Under the pieces are notes generated by a model. That model saw only the letters and a list, made by a program, of their open reading frames with translations. It searched no databases and had not been told where the DNA came from. Positions 35,437-49,700 of a stretch of DNA of 64,000 bases are shown piece after piece; the stretch's first letter is position 1; the number at the start of each line of letters is the position of its first letter. Location: NCBI RefSeq assembly GCF_004027225.2, contig NC_044278.2:95596743-95660742 (forward strand). The letters are read 5' to 3'. This stretch comes from Strigops habroptila (taxonomy: Eukaryota > Chordata > Aves > Psittaciformes > Psittacidae). Position numbers and translations under genes: made by a program.

Positions 35437-35600
35437 GGAAAAAAGAAAAAGAAAGAAAAGAAAAGAAAAGAAAAGAAAAGAAAAGAAAAGAAAAGAAAAG
35501 AAAAGAAAAGAAAAGAAAAGAAAAGAAAAGAAAAGAAAAGAGAAAGAAAAGAAAAAAAAAAGAAAAGAGAAAAGAAAAGAAAAGAAAAGAAAGAAGAAAT
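35437..35600 (+). repeat. (AAAAG)n microsatellite, about 160 bp
   Basis: An uninterrupted core of AAAAG pentamers from about 35,455 to 35,540, followed by decayed GAAA/GAAAA units. It could have grown from a poly-A tail but no retroposed body is visible to its left. The length will be polymorphic. Confidence 0.95.
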
Positions 35601-35796
35601 AAGAAGCCCTTGAACATGGTATGCAAATCTGAGATCTGATTCATTGATTTGCTGGAAGAGTGACATCTTTTAAAATCTAACCTTTCTGCATCTTAGTGAA
35701 GAATTTGCTATGGTGCAGCAGCATATTTGATATGTCCCCAGAAAATATTTTTCTCTGAGAAGAAGAAGACAAACAGGGAAGTAGGGGGGACATGAG

Positions 35797-36121
35797 TGTT
35801 GCTGCGTTGCTTCAGCCAAGACTTGCAGAACTAAGCCAACCCCTGGCTTAGGGCTAGAAGATCACAGACACCAATATGGAGGATGACCAAATAGCGTTTT
35901 ATTAAACAACAGCAGGCATTTTATACCTTTCGGCCACACGGAAGTACCTGTGCTGACCCAATCAGAGGGCAGGTTAACAATTTTTACCTTTTATGGTATT
36001 GCCCAGCCTTGCCCCACAATTCCTCTCTCCATGCTATGGGGCTTGTGAGAGTATCTAGGGAGGGGCTCTCTCTTTCCGTACATCGCGATATCTTCCGGCC
36101 GCCAGACCTTAACTACCTACA
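35797..36121 (-). mobile_element. Solo LTR, class II (ERVK/alpha-like), with 6-bp target duplication
   Basis: The 325-bp element has TG...CA ends. On its own (minus) strand it begins TGTAGGTAGTTAAGG and ends GCAACGCAGCAACA. It is flanked by CATGAG at 35791-35796 and 36122-36127, a 6-bp duplication typical of class II endogenous retroviruses. On the minus strand a TATA element (TATAAAAT, about 35,925-35,918) is followed about 15-20 nt later by a polyadenylation signal AATAAA (35,903-35,898), which gives a compact promoter and R region. No internal retroviral sequence is present, so it is a solo LTR. The intact duplication and retained CpGs suggest it is one of the younger insertions in the window. 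Confidence 0.88.
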
Positions 36122-36127
36122 CATGAG

Positions 36128-37060
36128 GAGGCTTAGAGTAGTGAAATAGCAATTCTCTAATTAAGTTTACCTGCTGTTTTGGGTCAGGTAGTTGTGCTTT
36201 TTTTCCCCATGGTCTGATGTTACACCCTGTGCAGTCTGCAATCCTGTGCAGATGCAGAAGACATACACAGTGTGGATTCTCTCTTGTTTTGCTCTTATCA
36301 GAGTTTAAAATATATGACATTTTGGCTGAAAGCATATGTTTTTAGTTGGAAAACCATAAACGTCATTCTGGTGTTTGGGGTAGGATTGTAAAATGACAAC
36401 TCAGAGAAAGGGAAACAGTGTAGAAGGGAAAAAAATACAATGCAAAAAATAGAAATACAAAAATATGCAACACTCAGGAACCTTCTTACTTCTCTGTGCA
36501 GAGGAACTCTTGTGGTTCTGGATCTGTATCATATTCGGGGGTCAAACTCCTGTATAGCACTAACCTTTCCTAAAGTGCTTCCTTGTCTGCTGCCCCATGG
36601 TCTGGGCAGGGAGTCTGCCTGCCTAGCAAAGAGAACTGTGAGCTTTCCTCAAGTGTGGTGAGAGCGGCGTGTACTTGTGGCTGCGTTCAGATCTGTCCCA
36701 CAAGCAGAAGTACAGACAGATGGGTTGGTCCAGGTTTCCAGGAGCTCTGGTTCCCTACACAGCATTTCACTTCCTAGTGTTGTCCCCGTGTGCCCATTGC
36801 GCACCAGGGACTTCCAGCACTCACCAGCCTTTGGTGCTCTGAAGAAATGGGCACACTTCCCCGGTTGCAAACCTGGGCCTTGCAGATCTCTTCAGGCCAA
36901 TATAGGGTAAGTAACATTCAGAAAACATAAGTTACCTGGTATACAACCTTGTGGGACAAATACTTGAGCACTGAGAAGTGGCTGCACGATGTGCAGCCCA
37001 AAGCAGTTACTGCACCCTAGAAATAAGCAGTTCCCTCTGACTTGGCTGCAAAGGACTGCA
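36128..37060. other. Non-coding region, no gene seen
   Basis: Unassigned sequence between the solo LTR and the next CR1. The part from 36,480 to 36,900 is less AT-rich. No coding similarity recognised. Confidence 0.45.
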
Positions 37061-37064
37061 GTTG

Positions 37065-37722
37065 GAAGGAGGGGAATTTCCCTTATAGTGGTGTTCCCCA
37101 AAGGTCAATACTTTGACCTTTGTCAGTACAGTATTGTTTAACTTACTCATCAGTGACCTGGATAGAGTGCCTCCTCAGCAAGTTTGATGATGGTATAAAA
37201 CTGGGAGGAGTGGCTGTTATCCCCTGCAGTGCTGTGCCGTTATTCAGAGAGATCTAGACGAGCTGAAGAGGTGGGCAGAGAAGAACCTTCTGAAATTCAA
37301 CAAATGCAAGTGCAGGGTCCTGTGCCTCTTCAGCCTAGAGAAGAGAAGAGAGGAGGGGAGAGGAGGGAAGGCTTATGGGGGGATCTGATCAATGTATAGA
37401 AGTATCTGAAGGGAGGATGTCCAGAAGATAGGGTTAGACTCTTCTTGGTGGTGCCAGGTGGTACAACAAGGGGCAATAAACTAAAACACAGGAAGTTCCA
37501 CCTGAACATGAGGAAGAACTTCTTTACTGTGAGGGTGCCTGAGCCTTGGGATAGGTTGTCCAGAGAGGTTGTAGAGTTTCCTTCCCTGGAGATATTCAAG
37601 AGCCATCTGGACACAATCCTGAGTAAATGTGCTCTAGATGACTCTGCTTGAGCAGGGAGGTTGGATTAGATGACCCCCGGTGGTCCCTTCCGACCTCAAC
37701 CATTCTGTGATTCTGTGATCCT
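37065..37722 (+). mobile_element. CR1 LINE fragment with reverse-transcriptase remnant
   Basis: Begins in the reverse transcriptase at a GTGTTCCCCAAAGGTCAATA block, the equivalent of the GVPQGS motif, followed by ATCAGTGACCTGGATAG. It runs through TTCAACAAATGCAAGTGCAG and GAAGTTCCACCTGAACATGA, and ends CCATTCTGTGATTCTGTGATC. An internal part of the 3' region appears to be missing around 37,325. It carries stops and frameshifts and is inactive. Confidence 0.92.
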
Positions 37723-40700
37723 CTGAGAGAGGCCACAAAAAAGTACATGCTGATAAAGTCCCTTACAAATACAGAAATTATGTGGGTAAGACAAAAAAAG
37801 AAAACTTGATACAAAAGAGAGAAAGATAAGGACATAATCTTTTTGGGGAAGAAAGTACTCTTTGAAGTACAGAATCAACCGAAGCTAGAGGAAGCTGGTT
37901 ACAGGAGGAAGAAAAGCATGTCCATCATGCAGAGGAAAAGCTACGCATGCAAAACTAGTGAGAAAATTAAACCATGGCATGATATATTGTTATTTCTTGT
38001 TCCGTGTGGATCAATTTAAAGTAATGCTTAATTCTGATGTTGGAAATCATTTCTGCAGAGCCCGTGGCTATCCCCAGGGAGGTCAGCTCAAGCCAGAAGG
38101 CCTTTGAGGAGGAGCCTTTTTGGTCATAGCATGGCTTAGCAGCTAAGGGAGTTTGGATGAGTTGGTCATAGGGCATATGTTGGTTGATGGAGGAAAGGAT
38201 GGGACCATTTCTATGGGAAATGATGCTGGTAACACATTACCAGAAGTGATGAGAGCTCTTAAAAAGACTGTAGTTGCAGTGCTTCAATCCAAACCAGTTT
38301 CCTAGTAGCTCCCTAGTAAGAAGTGGGATGGGTCTGTGGCAATGATGCATATCTCATGATTTGGCGAGCAAGGCTTAAAAGCTTGAAGTTAAGAATGTCC
38401 TAGGTGAAATAAAAAGAATGGGACATGAAGGTAATCTCAACAGCAAGGTTATTCCATGCCATGTGAGTTAGATAAGTGGAGTTGAGGGAGCAGAAAAATT
38501 CTGCCAAATTTAGCCAAGTTCAGAGCTCTCATCCTTGTGCAGAGGCTTGTTTGAATCCCAGGCTTTTTCTATGCCACGCATGTATTTCATTTGCCAAGTA
38601 TGGCATTAAAAACTGGAAAGACTACTTAAGGGTGAGCAGTAACCTAAGCTCAAAACTCAAGCTGACCTTTACTCTGACAAGAAAAGCAGTGCTATCACTT
38701 TGGGATGAGAAGTGTCTTTTTGCTGGATTATAGCACAGTTGTCAGTCAATTGTTGATAATGACATGCTCAAGGAGACACTCCTAGAACACATTTTCAGTA
38801 AGTCTCCTCAGGCTCCAGCAGTAAAATGTAGGAACATAATCTGCACAAGCATCTTTTCTGCAATTTTATCTGCTTTTCAGCTAGCTCAAACCTTGTGGGG
38901 ATGGCCAAGCTATCATAGGTTGAGGGATTATATCAGTCTTTCTGCTTCCAGCCTGCTTCTGTTCTCAGCAAAGTGCTTACCCTGGTCTGAGGTCCCACTC
39001 TGAAGACATTGGGATGCAGCTGGGCTCTTTATGAAGTCATTGCTTTGTTCAGGAGGTTAAGGAGGATAAACTGAAGTTATGATAAGGTTCCAGCTTTTGA
39101 TAGTCCCAATCATGTGTGATAAACAAGGACTCTATAAACAGAAGTATGTACAACCAGAGGTGGGACTGAAGTTTTGATGAACTTCACAAGAAATATGTTT
39201 AAAGAAACTCTCCAGATCTAAACTATCTGTTGAAATAGTCTTATGTGCCTTGTATTTACTAGTTTACAGCAATGTACTCCCTTTTCATATGTTTGCATTT
39301 ACAAAAATAATAAAAAAGAATCTTTGGAAATCAATCACTTAACTATCATAATAAAGCAATGTTATCTTCTTTTCACAGATGGGAGAATTGAAGGAATAGA
39401 ATTATGAAGCTATGCATCTGCTTAAAGCCATAAAGGCGGCCAGTGACAAATCGAGGAATAGAAGCCAAGTCTCTTGAGTTGCAGCCTAATGCCATTGAAT
39501 ACTGTGATCAACAAGACAGTTTGCCTTCTGATGTTACAGTGAGGTATGCCATAGCAATACCTATATATTAATAATTAACCCAAAGGGAACACATTTGAAT
39601 CTGTATATTTGCCTATGCTCTTCTAAATAATTAGAAGGAATTGTTTGAATTCTAATTCTGAATTGAGTTTCTAATACTGTTTTCTTTGTAAGTGGGCATC
39701 TTTTTTCCCGCAAATATTTCTTTGCAAGTCATGTTTAAAACATACAGTTCTCAAAATTCGATTTATTAAAACTACCACAAGTTAATGTTCAAAAATATCC
39801 CAGAGTAGCTTCAATAATTCATATTTCTAGATATTTTAGAGTCCAACTACAGGGTTTTCTTCAGGGTCCTGAGCATCTACTCCTCAGCTTGCTGTTATAG
39901 AAGATGGTTGGCATCTCAGAAAGAGGAAATAAAGTTGTGTTCCTAATGAGGATGTTATTAGCATTGGAAATCACTTTTGGAAATATTGCTGTAAATGTGT
40001 TGAAAGCATCAAGATCTCAAGTCTGGCTCCAGTTTAGCTGGAGGGGAGGCTATGCCAATAGACCCAGGCAACAGAGGTGCTATGAATATGGAAGCCCATT
40101 ACAGAGCCTAATGCTGCATAGTGTATTGAAGAGTATTTGTCACAGTTTTGGCAAAGGTACAACTTGCTTTCTGTCTCTCCTAGCTATGTCCTCCTAAACC
40201 AAGTCAGGAACATGTGCACAATACTTCTCTTTGAGATGCTAATCTTTTGGGGTGTTAAGCACCAATAGTTGCATTAGCAGCTGGTTTTACTTGCATTTGA
40301 GGGCTTGAAGCAGCTCAGCAGCTTTTTGCATAAGATGGGAGGGTTTTAAATCAGATTGGAAAACTATTGCTTTTACAAGATACTCCTTATATCACCTTTA
40401 CAGTTTCCAAATCCTTATTTTCAATAGTTTGCCAGGACACAGGTGCTGAGCATGCTCTGAGAATATGTCAGGTTAGCTGCAATCAAACCTATAAAGTATC
40501 TGCAATTCATCCATGCTTCTCCCACCAGCAGGTGTCATTCTGGAAAAAGGAAAATATTGTAAATTCCTGAACTGGAGAATTTGGCTGTGGCAAAGAAGAA
40601 AAAAAATATGTTTGCTTAAAATATAGCTTTTGAAGGATACTCTACTCCAAATAAAAACCAAAAGAAAGTTGGCTGGTCTGCATTTTTCATTAATTTTTGT

Positions 40701-43700
40701 ACAGTGTGTAATCCTGATGTATAGCCAAGAAAGGGCAGATGATTGGTAAAGCAAACCAGTGTCTAGTTAAAGCTGTCTTCTGTTTTTTACTGTTCTCTGT
40801 GTCACGTTCACCACTGCTTACTCGCCCCCCCATGACTATAAAATCAATGGTATTCATTAATCTATATGATGGGGTTTTGGCTTTAGTTCCCCCAAAGGAA
40901 ACACGGAATTAATATGTTGAATTTAGATCTCAATTTACTTCAAGGTTAACTTAAAGTAATCTCATTGAAGCAACTAAAATTGGTAGAATTGCTTAGGACT
41001 TAGTCTAAAGTAACCAAAAGTAGTATTTCATTTTCTACTCCATAAATAAGCCTCAAGCAGAAAATAATCACATAATCATTTTAATGTCTATTAGAACATT
41101 TATGTTTTCCTTTAAGTGTCCACCTGGGTATTAGCTGCAGCCTCCTTTAATATGAAGAGACTCTTTTTGAGGTCTCATAATCACAGTGAGAAAGCTATGG
41201 CTGAGTTATAAAGAACCAAGGTCCTGCTGGTTCATTGCTGAGGGCTCTTGGTCTACCGAGTCTAGTCTTTTGGCAGTGAAAATCCATGCAGAAGGTGTCT
41301 TGCCCACCCTATATCCTACTGGAAGTTTGTTCCAACCCACCACAGCTCTGATGACTATAAATGTTTTAAGTCTTTCAGCCTAAATTTATCCAGGGCCCAC
41401 ACGTCTATATAGTCCTTTTATATGAAATAGGTTTTTCTCCTTTATTGTGGTTTTCTCCATGCTGATGTATTTAGAAAAATCAATGACACTGTCTTTCAGG
41501 CTTGTTTTCAGTAAGCCAGAGGTGATAGGCTGAGGGCAATGTGCCTTTCATAGCCTGCCAGGATGTCTCATCTCACCCAACATTGCCTTTCCCCAGGAGC
41601 AGGCTGTGGGCTGGAGGGGTTGTGGGGCCCATGTGGTTCTTTACCATTTGCATCAGCATGTAGCTGGGAACTTTGGGCTTGAGGATCCCAGACCAAACTA
41701 ATGAAATTTGCTCAGTTTTCTGACAGAAGTTTAGTTTTACATCCCCCAGCATTATCTTAAGTTCAATTGATTGTTTTTAAACAAGAGCAAGCAGAAGTGT
41801 GCATCCTTCATAAGTGCCTTACATACGATATTAATGCAACAGCTTTCACATTCTACTAGAAATATTTCACCTGATTCTTAGTGCTGTATCTACTTTTCTT
41901 GAACCTTCAACGCAGTCGTCTTCCAGTTGACTAGTCCAGCCAGGCTTATTTTCTCTTTAGCCATTTCTAGAAGTGTTACTACAAAGGATTATTTGCTACT
42001 CTGATATGATGCTCCACCAAAACTCTTCCTGGAATCAAAGGGAAATTTGCTTGAGGAAAAACACGAGAACAAGCTCCAAGGCTTGGCTGTGAGGAGCACC
42101 TTCAAGTGGGAATTAATTTTGCATTTTTAGAATTTGTCATCCCAACAAAGTGATGTAAAATGATTGTACTGTAGTCAGCCATAAGTTTTTCAAGACGTCA
42201 TTTAACTACCAATGTCACAACGCTTTTCTTGTGACGCGTATCAAGCACTTGGTTGCAGAATGAGGAAAAAAAGTATATAAATTTAGAATTAATAACTTCA
42301 CTCTAAAATAGCTAAAAGCTGTAGTCTTGGGTTTGCTTGAAACCTGCAATAGCATTTTCTGATTTTTTGAGTATTTAACTTTGGAAATGTAGTGGTATAC
42401 TAAAATTTGAAATTAGAAAGTATAAAAGTATTGTGAATGTGACCAGTTCCTTATGTGCTTTATAAGACCTAGATAGCAAATGGTGATGATCTCTAACAGG
42501 TTTTTATGCAGTAAGGTATGAGATTTAGACAAAATCATTTCTTTGGAGTTTTTACAATTTTTGTCATGTTTTTAGTTAAGTGAAATAATATAAAAATTTT
42601 TTTGTCTTTTTTAGTTTTCAATAGTGTTTTATTAATTTTAGAAGAAATGCATGTGTCTAAACACAGACCTGTGTCATTCCAGAGCCCCTAGGGATCCCAC
42701 CTGGCCTCTCACTGCCAGTTCAAAGGTGTGGGTCTCCTGTAGGTCCCACATCATCTCTTCCAGCCTTGCATAGATACCCTGTATACTCCAGGGTATTCCA
42801 GCAGACATTAGGTACCTTCTTTTAGGCAGTTGAATTTGTCATTTAGATAAGTGATATTAAAGATAATATGCCTCTACAAATGCTTAACAAAATTAAAGAT
42901 AGCACAGCTGTGAAGGTAATTCCATCTGAGGTGTTTTATTTAAGTTTAACAAGACATAGAGGCAGGAAAGTAATTTTGTGTCTAACAAGTACAGAGTTAC
43001 TGTGTTCAATGGGATGTTATCAAGAATCTGTTTTGAATTATGGTGTCTGAGCTGAACCTGTGTGTGAGCTGGGAGCTGCTCTTGCTGAGGGTACGCGCCA
43101 TGAAAGGTCCTGGCCAGAAATCTGGGGCTTTTCATCAGGAGCATAGCAGTCTGATGTTCAAAACTGTCGAGAGTCTCGCAAAAGTAAGCTTAATTCCTCA
43201 GTTTTCAGGCATGATGCAGCAAACTAATTTCAATGAAGAAAGCAGTAATTTCAGGTACCAGGGAACTCAGATAGAGGTAATTAGTGAAATGCTTGCATTA
43301 ATTACATAGGCAATTAGAAACCTATGTTAATCAGGCCCTTTTTTGATGGTCTGCTGAATCAGAGGGAAGTTAAAAACCGTGAATATATTAGATAATGTAG
43401 TTATATATGAATTGTAAATGTGGGGTTCAGAAGTACTCAATTGCTCTATAAAAAGAACAATTTTTTTGTATGCAATATATAACAATTATACATTGTATAT
43501 GTATAAAATACATAAAATTAAACCTATTGAAAGATAGAAAATTCTGGATAAAGCTCACCATGGGCATTAATTAGGATTGTATAAATAGAGAACACTTTCC
43601 CATGAACTTTTTTTAATCAGTCACTAGCATTACGAGCGATAGGAATTTGGACTACTTTTGTAGAAGTTTAAAAAATGAAATTGTTACAGAAAAATGCAAG

Positions 43701-46700
43701 ATAGTGGGTCACTTACAAAGCAGTCATAAAATCTGATTTAGTAGTGTACCCTATTAATTTTATAATTTGCAAATGAAGCAGAACAACTGTTTTCATGTAC
43801 TCTTTTTTTTTTTTTTTAAAGTCTTTATCAAGCTTCTTCAGGACGAAGCCCCAAGGCATGGCTGCAGTGGTGGTTTGAAACAAGGAACAGATACCCTCTT
43901 GGTGTCATTCATTTCACTGATTGCTGGGAATCTGAGCCTGAATGAAGGTGGAGGAAGGCTCCTACAGAGAACTGGGAATGGTTTGTCCCTTAAGAAGGGT
44001 ATAATGGCATTTTTAATGTTTTTACCAAATACGAGGGCATGTGATAAAAGTTTATGGACTGGGAATTAATTGAAAGATTGTGAAATTGGAAAGAATGTGC
44101 ATTATGGGAAACCTCAGAGAGCTACAACCTAAGCACCCTGACATTTGCGACCAAGCCCAGAGAATACCTCTTGAGTTATTGGAACCATCTCAGATGACTG
44201 TTATTTTTGATATGATTTAGCAGGCCCAGTAAGCTCCCCAGCCAGAGTGGGAAAATGCGTTTATGAATTCTAGTCCAGGAGACTAAAGTGCGCTCTGTTT
44301 AGTGAAAGATGTAGTTTATGGAATTAGCTATACAATTCAGATTTAAAAAAAAAAAAAAAGGCAGCATGAACTTGTAGCTGGGAGGTGGTACATGTTTCAA
44401 AAAATGCTGTTCAAAAGATAACGTGCTTATATCTAAACTCTGCTATCTGCAACGTAAAGGTTTACGGTTTATATGTATTAAGACATCTATATGATGAAAC
44501 GTGAAATGTATAATTAAAATAATGACTATAAGTATAGAACTATGTAAATATTATCTAAATCATATGTGTAAACATTAAATAAACTGTTTCATTTCCAGAC
44601 ATTACAGAGAATACTTACAAATTTTATACAGTCTTTCTACCCCCACTAGTTTTTAATGTAATTGCAGTTTTAGAGCTAATCTATCTATGCATTTCTTAAT
44701 ATTTGCAGTTGTGTTAAATTTTACTGAGGAACAATTCAGTTTGGGGAAACTGTTGCACTTTATCCTAACTGTGGTTCGTGTCATTTGAACAAGAATTCCC
44801 TGAGTATTTGTCCCAAATACCAACATTTTTACTCCACTGGTAGCTGTATATTTGTGGTCACCTTACAGCAGTATGAGCAAAGAATGTATACAGTGGCAGT
44901 GCCTCTTCCAGAGAGTACCAGGAGGAAAACTGGATGTGGTCAACCCATACGTAATTTGCTTTTCTAGGTGGAGGTCTCATGCAGACAGCACTTTAATGAC
45001 ACGTTTTGTTTCTGAATAAGATGAAGGTAAAAGATAGAAACCATTTGGAAGCCATTGTTTATGTTTCCTGAAATGGGCTAAAAAGAACAGCTCTTCTGAG
45101 ACACAGCTTTACACTGAACATATGCAGAGCTGTGTCATTTTTAATTCTGAAAATGAGTTTACCATGGTTAGGTAAAATATTTAGTTACTATTTAAATATT
45201 TTGATGTATTATAGCTCATACGTGAATTTTAGATGTCTACTGCACATAACACTTCCAATTTTAAATAACTGGTTTCATTAGGAGTTTTAGTGATACAAAT
45301 TAATAACAAAAGGCAGTTAATACAGAGTGCAGTTATGAGACCAAAATACATGTGGTTTAAATTTAAAGAATTAAATGTTAGCATTTCCCTATAGAGAAAG
45401 GTTATTTGGGCAGTGGTGTACTGACATTATCACCACCCACAGAGAAGGGGACCTGTTGATCCTCTTGGTTAAGCTGAAGTTCAAAAGAGGAATATATGTC
45501 TAGAGGGTTTTCTTGGTGTAAGTGAATCACTCAGGAAAAATGCTGATACCCAGAGTCGTAGTGACCTTCTTTGATGGTTAGAAAGAGAAATAAGCATGCA
45601 ATATTTTTGTCAAGTTAGAGGGTTTAGGTTGCTTGCTAGGTAAAATTGGTCTTGGTTATTAATATCGTGGAAAGTTAAATGATGACCATGGAAATATGAT
45701 AATAAGTGCTGTTGTAAATTAGACAGAAATGGTTTCCTGTGGCCATTAAGAATGATAATCCAATGTGTTAACCATTGGGCTGATGGGCTGCTAAGAAAAT
45801 AAATGTGGGAAGTGGATAAAATAAAGGATAAAAGTATGTTTAAGTAAGTGTTTCTTCAAAGCTTCCTTCAGGAAGGTGTTTCTGGACACTACCATACTGC
45901 TTCTGACAAATCATGTCTGTTAAGATAAAGGTAAGCAAACAGCATTCATTTAGCACTAAATAGTGCTATCTGTCTCTCTGGATTTCTGTTTAAGCAAATG
46001 TTTATAACAATTTTAGTGGACCTAGCTGGAAGCAAATTTATTAAAAATAACAATTGCTAATTTGCCACTATTTAATGTTAGTTTAATCTGACAACTCCGG
46101 AATGGCTTCGCCTATTACTCCTGGAAGAAACTATGTGAATAAAATCAGGTGGTTTTGTGGAGTTTCGTGGCAGACATGCACAGAAAAGCCAGGTCTCAGC
46201 ATCACTGCATGTAGGCAAAGCTTGTCTCTGACCCTCAGTTTGACAGCTTGAACATGGGCTGAGCTAAACCCCAGGCTACCAGCACTCTGCACTTTGGCTT
46301 TTGAAACTTTCTGGGAGAGATGCAGTTTCAACATGAAAAATCAAAATACAGTGGTTTACAATCAGTTTTGCTTTGTTTGAAGCTATAACTCAAAGCAAAA
46401 CTTCTGGGGTATAGGACTGTATGAAGCAAAACATAAGAAGGTTAACACAAAAACTCTGCAAACTGAACAAGCTAGTTTCACTCAGCTCTTGCAATAAGCC
46501 CTTGTTACAAGTTCACTTTTCAATTGTACATGTGTGAGATGTCAAAAATGAGTTGGTTTCACTACACCAACAGATGAACACAGCAGTTCTAAATCATCAC
46601 CCTCTGCCCAAGCAAGGTCTCACTCTCCATCTCAGCTGACACTTCAGACATCTGCCAAGAGATGAAATTTTCTCAGTCGCAGGGTGGTTACATTTGGCTT

Positions 46701-49700
46701 TTGTTTGTTTGAAAAACAAGGGACTGGGGGAAGACCCCAATCCTGGTCTGTATGTGTTTTATAGTTGTATCCAGCTCTGAACTAATTATTTAAATCTCTA
46801 AATGGCGGGAGTCACCCCATATCTGGGAGGTTATCCAAGCATTCATGTGTTTTAAGTTCAAAGCGTGGTATTTCAGAGATGATGAACACCTGCTGCTCTT
46901 CCGAGCTGGTATGGGAGCTGCAGGTGCTCATGCCCTTTGAAGATCAGACCTCTCCTCCAGAGGTACTCTTATTTACAGTGAAGCGATGAGCAGCCCTCTG
47001 CTGTGCTTTCACTTTTTCTAAAGCTTGGTGCAACTGGCTTGAAACAAACCTATGAACTGCAGGGAGACAGAGCTACTTTTAGCAGTCATTGCTGAGTGTG
47101 TATGAGTTCAGACTGGTCAGGGCTCCTTTGTTTGCTGGGCAGCTGATCCATTTTCATTCTCTCCAAAATATTGAGGGACTGAACTCCCCAGCTTCCAGAA
47201 TTACCACTGAGGGAGAAGCAAGACCATAGCAGCAGTGGAGCTAAGTGAGTCAGCGTCTAGATGTAGATCTCAGGCTTAAGCAACTTTGTTGAGAAGAGCT
47301 AGAGTGATGTTCAGAAAAAAAAAATCATCAGATAATCAGTGATCTTGTGTGTGGTGTTTATACTTTGCTTATTCATATGTCAAAATTTTGGTACCTAGGA
47401 AAGTGCAGAGTGAAAGGGGAATGACTGAGTTTGAAGGTTTAAGGGTATCTTGAAATACAGCTCAAAGGCTGAATTGCACGAGGATTATTGTGAGTGGAAT
47501 TTACAATATAATGGCTCACGTCTGCACAAGAACAAATTTTATATGGTGTGAACATATGTAACTGAAAAAAATATTGGGCTGTTGGTGGAACACAAATATT
47601 AGATGACTCTGAATCGCACTGGTATTTTCAACCACGAGAGTCAGATTTGAGTCATAGTAACTTGTAAGTAGGATATATATATATATAGGCATATATAGCA
47701 CGCAGACTGTAAGCAAGGCTTCTGCCTTGGGCTTGTTTTCCTCTCAAATTGCAGATTTGGTTCTTAGTTATTGTAAATCATTATAGCCTCAATGAAAAGT
47801 CAGATTAGATGCTTCCAAAATTTGAAAAGAAACCTGAACTAGAAACCGTTACAGTCTTCTATTTTCTTCTCTGTTTGGCCACTTTGATTTTCAGAACCCA
47901 TGGCTCCAACGGCTCCATCCGTGTTACACCTGTCTTACACCTCTGCTTCTCTATGGTGCTTCCTGCATGGAGCTGGCATCAGAATTTGTGCAACCTCTAA
48001 TTGACCCCATCAGAGCCCTCAGCAGGATCTAATCTTTCATTAGAGGTTGAAACTTTGTTAGCACTGCTCAAAGAGCACCTTTAACCCGAGATCTTTATTG
48101 GAAAACTCCTCCAGCCAGAGCAAAAGCTGGAGAAGATGGTACACGAGTGCCTCCTTGCAGCCCTAGAGGCACGTGTGGGAAAAAGTTCATTTTCTTCTTC
48201 TTTTCCCTTTTAATTCAGCACTTTGACTTAAAACATACATCTGGCCAAGCAGAGAGTAAGTTGTTGAACAGAAGATTGTAAGGTAGGATTAGAGGCTCTG
48301 CTTAAGAGAAAATCTGCTTCAGCCTAGAAAACAATCCCACCACAAAATAAAATTAACTTTAAAAGTAATGAGATTTTCCCCTGTTAACTTAATAGCAGCA
48401 AACCACATGTTTTAAACAATGTTTTAATTTTTTTCACCCCCCTTTTTTTTTTTTTTTTTTTTTTTTTTGTTTTGTTTTTTGGTTTTTTTTTTCTGTGTAA
48501 GGACTCATTTTTAGTAACAAACCCCAAACTATTAGCCTTGCCATGTTTCCACTTCTGGAGGAAAACGTGGACTCTTGCTGAGTTGTACTGTGAATATCTC
48601 AGAGATATTTGAATCTGCCACCAATAAAAAGGCCTCTAAAATGCTAGCATGTATTGTATGCATAATACCAGTTCAAGGTGGAGGAAATGTAAAAAATGGG
48701 AAAAAGAAGAAATATCTCTTTGGATCTTTAGTGCTCTCTGTTATTTTTTAGATTATATTTCTTCTGGGCTCCCAAAATCTTTAGTAACAAACAAGTTTTC
48801 TTTTAAAAAGTATTAAGTTATCAAAACATTTGCCAGGTCCTAATATTAAATCCTCGCAGTCAGCAATGTTTAAGTTCAGCCATATCATTTTGCTGAGTAA
48901 GTCATGCTAAAACTTAAAGTTTTCCCCTCAGAATGATCTTTCCAAATGAGATTGATATTGTGAGAAAAAAAGAAAAAAGAGAAGGACGCCTTCATCATGA
49001 GGAATTATGGAATTAATTTTCTTTATACGCTCTGTTTGTATAAGACATTTTTGTTAACTCTTAATAAAAATACCATTCAGCTGCTACTTTCATTGTTTTT
49101 ATCCTGGGACCAATACAACATTGTCATTATTGGATATAAAGTGCTGTAAAAACAAATCTAATTTGTTAAGTTTATTTTGATAAGAAATAAATATAAAGGT
49201 AGTGCATAGTTTGTACAGTGCTGCTATCATAGGACTCCTGGGTATAATTTATATAAAGAAAATAAAAAAGCATACATAACTTTCTAGTTGATTTCCTTTA
49301 ACAGGGCTAATTGAAAACAGTTTCTGTTATTTAAAAGTAATTTATTTTAAATATACTTTTTAAAACAAAGTTCTTATTGATATCCATTTTAAGTATAATA
49401 TTATCTCAGTGTGGGATACAAGTAAAAGGTCAGATCTTGTAGGAGTATTTTCTGTATGACTCAGTTCTGATCATAGATAAACTTATTGGCGAAACAAAAT
49501 TAGTTAACTTTTTCAGTACCAAAAGGTTGTTTTAACAGGCCACGATGGTTTCTTTCACAAATGCAGAACTTCAAAGCTCATACTTTTGTTCTGAAACATG
49601 ACAGAGTGCTAATTTCCCTTTTCTCTATCTGATAAAAGGCAAAGGCTAGTGATTTTAACGTGAAATTAGACTCATTGAGATGCGGTATGTAGGCACAGTA

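Noticed and set aside
35279-35666. Frames of Lys/Glu/Arg or Phe/Leu/Ser
   Set aside because: Translations of the AAAAG microsatellite.
41170-41560. Possible old interspersed repeat with blocks like TTTGTTCCAACCCACCACAG
   Set aside because: Suggestive of antisense LINE text, but I could not align enough consecutive blocks to name a family.
44090-44260. Possible very old CR1 reverse-transcriptase fragment
   Set aside because: GGGAAACCTCAGAGAGCTAC resembles the ancient CR1 text GGAAACTACAGACC, but the match is too short and diverged to support a call by eye.
43803-44360. T15 ... A16 pair suggesting a retroposed unit
   Set aside because: No target-site duplication next to either run and no recognised internal sequence. 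The runs are common in such DNA.
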